From: Bacteroidota bacterium
GTDB lineage: Bacteria > Bacteroidota > Ignavibacteria > Ignavibacteriales > Ignavibacteriaceae
DNA: 39,973 nt
Assembly (NCBI GenBank): GCA_022708025.1
Contig: JAKIZM010000029.1
Coordinates: 1-39,973 of the forward strand
Direction of reading: 5' to 3'
Positions 39,866 through 39,973 of this stretch are shown one piece after another. Position numbers and translations under genes: made by a program. The notes under the pieces are model-generated. The model was not told the origin of the DNA. It saw only the letters and a program-made list of their open reading frames with translations, and made no database searches. How positions within the stretch are numbered: position 1 is the first letter of the stretch; each line of letters starts with the position of its first letter.

Positions 39866-39973
39866 ATGAGACCACTAAAGCGCTTCAAAATTACCCGTAG
39901 TAAAGAAAGACTAAGCAACAGAATCGGATTACCAATAATAGAAGAAATCATAGAGCACCTGGATGTAAGAGCA
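39866..39973 (+). CDS. Partial transposase, probable IS1380 family
   Basis: The window ends inside this frame, which gives only 36 residues (MRPLKRFKITRSKERLSNRI, then GLPIIEEIIEHLDVRA). The spacing FKI-x4-ERLS-x3-GLPII-x2-II-x2-L fits the N-terminus of IS1380-type DDE transposases, which read xVxxTxExLTxxxGLxLxxExxxxLG. No Shine-Dalgarno is seen. Just upstream, TTCACC (39820-39825) and GGTGAA (39831-39836) form a hairpin that may belong to the insertion sequence end. The family call rests on a short N-terminal segment only. Confidence 0.5.
   Translation, partial: MRPLKRFKITRSKERLSNRIGLPIIEEIIEHLDVRA

Noticed and set aside
1..39973. CRISPR array, rRNA operon or prophage
   Set aside because: No regularly spaced short repeats, no rRNA-like sequence and no phage structural genes were seen anywhere in the window.

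Overview
The window is AT-rich bacterial DNA that most resembles a member of the Ignavibacteria (Bacteroidota/Chlorobi side of the FCB group). The reasons are: secreted proteins ending in a type IX secretion (T9SS) sorting domain with the NYPNPFN motif; a porU-porV pair; an HU-domain/SPOR-domain fusion protein typical of this phylum; weak Shine-Dalgarno use at many starts; and one promoter with the Bacteroidota form TTG-N20-TAnnTTTG. The assignment is inferred from protein families, not from a marker-gene search.

Layout. (1) Positions 1-3640 look like a stretch of integron gene cassettes without a visible integrase. Unrelated small genes (a hypothetical, a zinc-ribbon membrane protein, a T9SS-secreted repeat protein and an inverted Phd/RelE toxin-antitoxin pair) are separated by attC-like segments. 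The core sites include a 9-bp and an 8-bp perfect inverted match. (2) tRNA-Leu(GAG), a TPR lipoprotein-like or periplasmic protein, and a carboxymuconolactone-decarboxylase-like protein follow. (3) A six-gene operon (5699-14136) encodes a giant TPR protein, an outer-membrane beta-barrel, an HU-SPOR transmembrane protein, and ExbB/TolQ, ExbD/TolR and TonB/TolA-like proteins. Together they look like an energised cell-envelope complex. (4) A convergent minus-strand set (14108-16244) encodes three small membrane proteins, one of them DUF2085, and an NHL-type propeller protein. (5) Positions 16275-18515 carry three poorly recognisable, very AT-rich membrane-protein genes, one possibly frameshifted. 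(6) Positions 18705-19765 hold tRNA-Gln(CTG) and then the most unusual locus of the window. It is an exact 386-bp tandem duplication in which each unit is a tRNA-Glu(CTC) gene interrupted in its T-loop and followed by a small GIY-YIG nuclease gene. An intact tRNA-Glu closes the array. (7) A [2Fe-2S] protein, nth and an HD-domain gene overlap in a tight operon. (8) The T9SS locus (21620-33999) has porU (sorting-signal peptidase), porV (its outer-membrane partner), a secreted M6-metalloprotease-like protein that has lost its HExxH motif, an outer-membrane metalloprotease/TolB-propeller/beta-barrel protein and a DUF5683-like protein. (9) Housekeeping genes der, upp, a TPR gene, rel (RelA/SpoT) and ruvX follow, and the window ends inside a probable IS1380-family transposase.

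How the parts work together. The T9SS genes export and anchor proteins with the C-terminal sorting domain, such as those at 1561 and 26905. The ExbB/ExbD/TonB operon would supply proton-motive energy to an outer-membrane barrel and to cell-wall-associated SPOR/TPR partners. The accessory DNA is concentrated at the left end (cassettes), around the tRNA genes (GIY-YIG units) and at the far right (insertion sequence).
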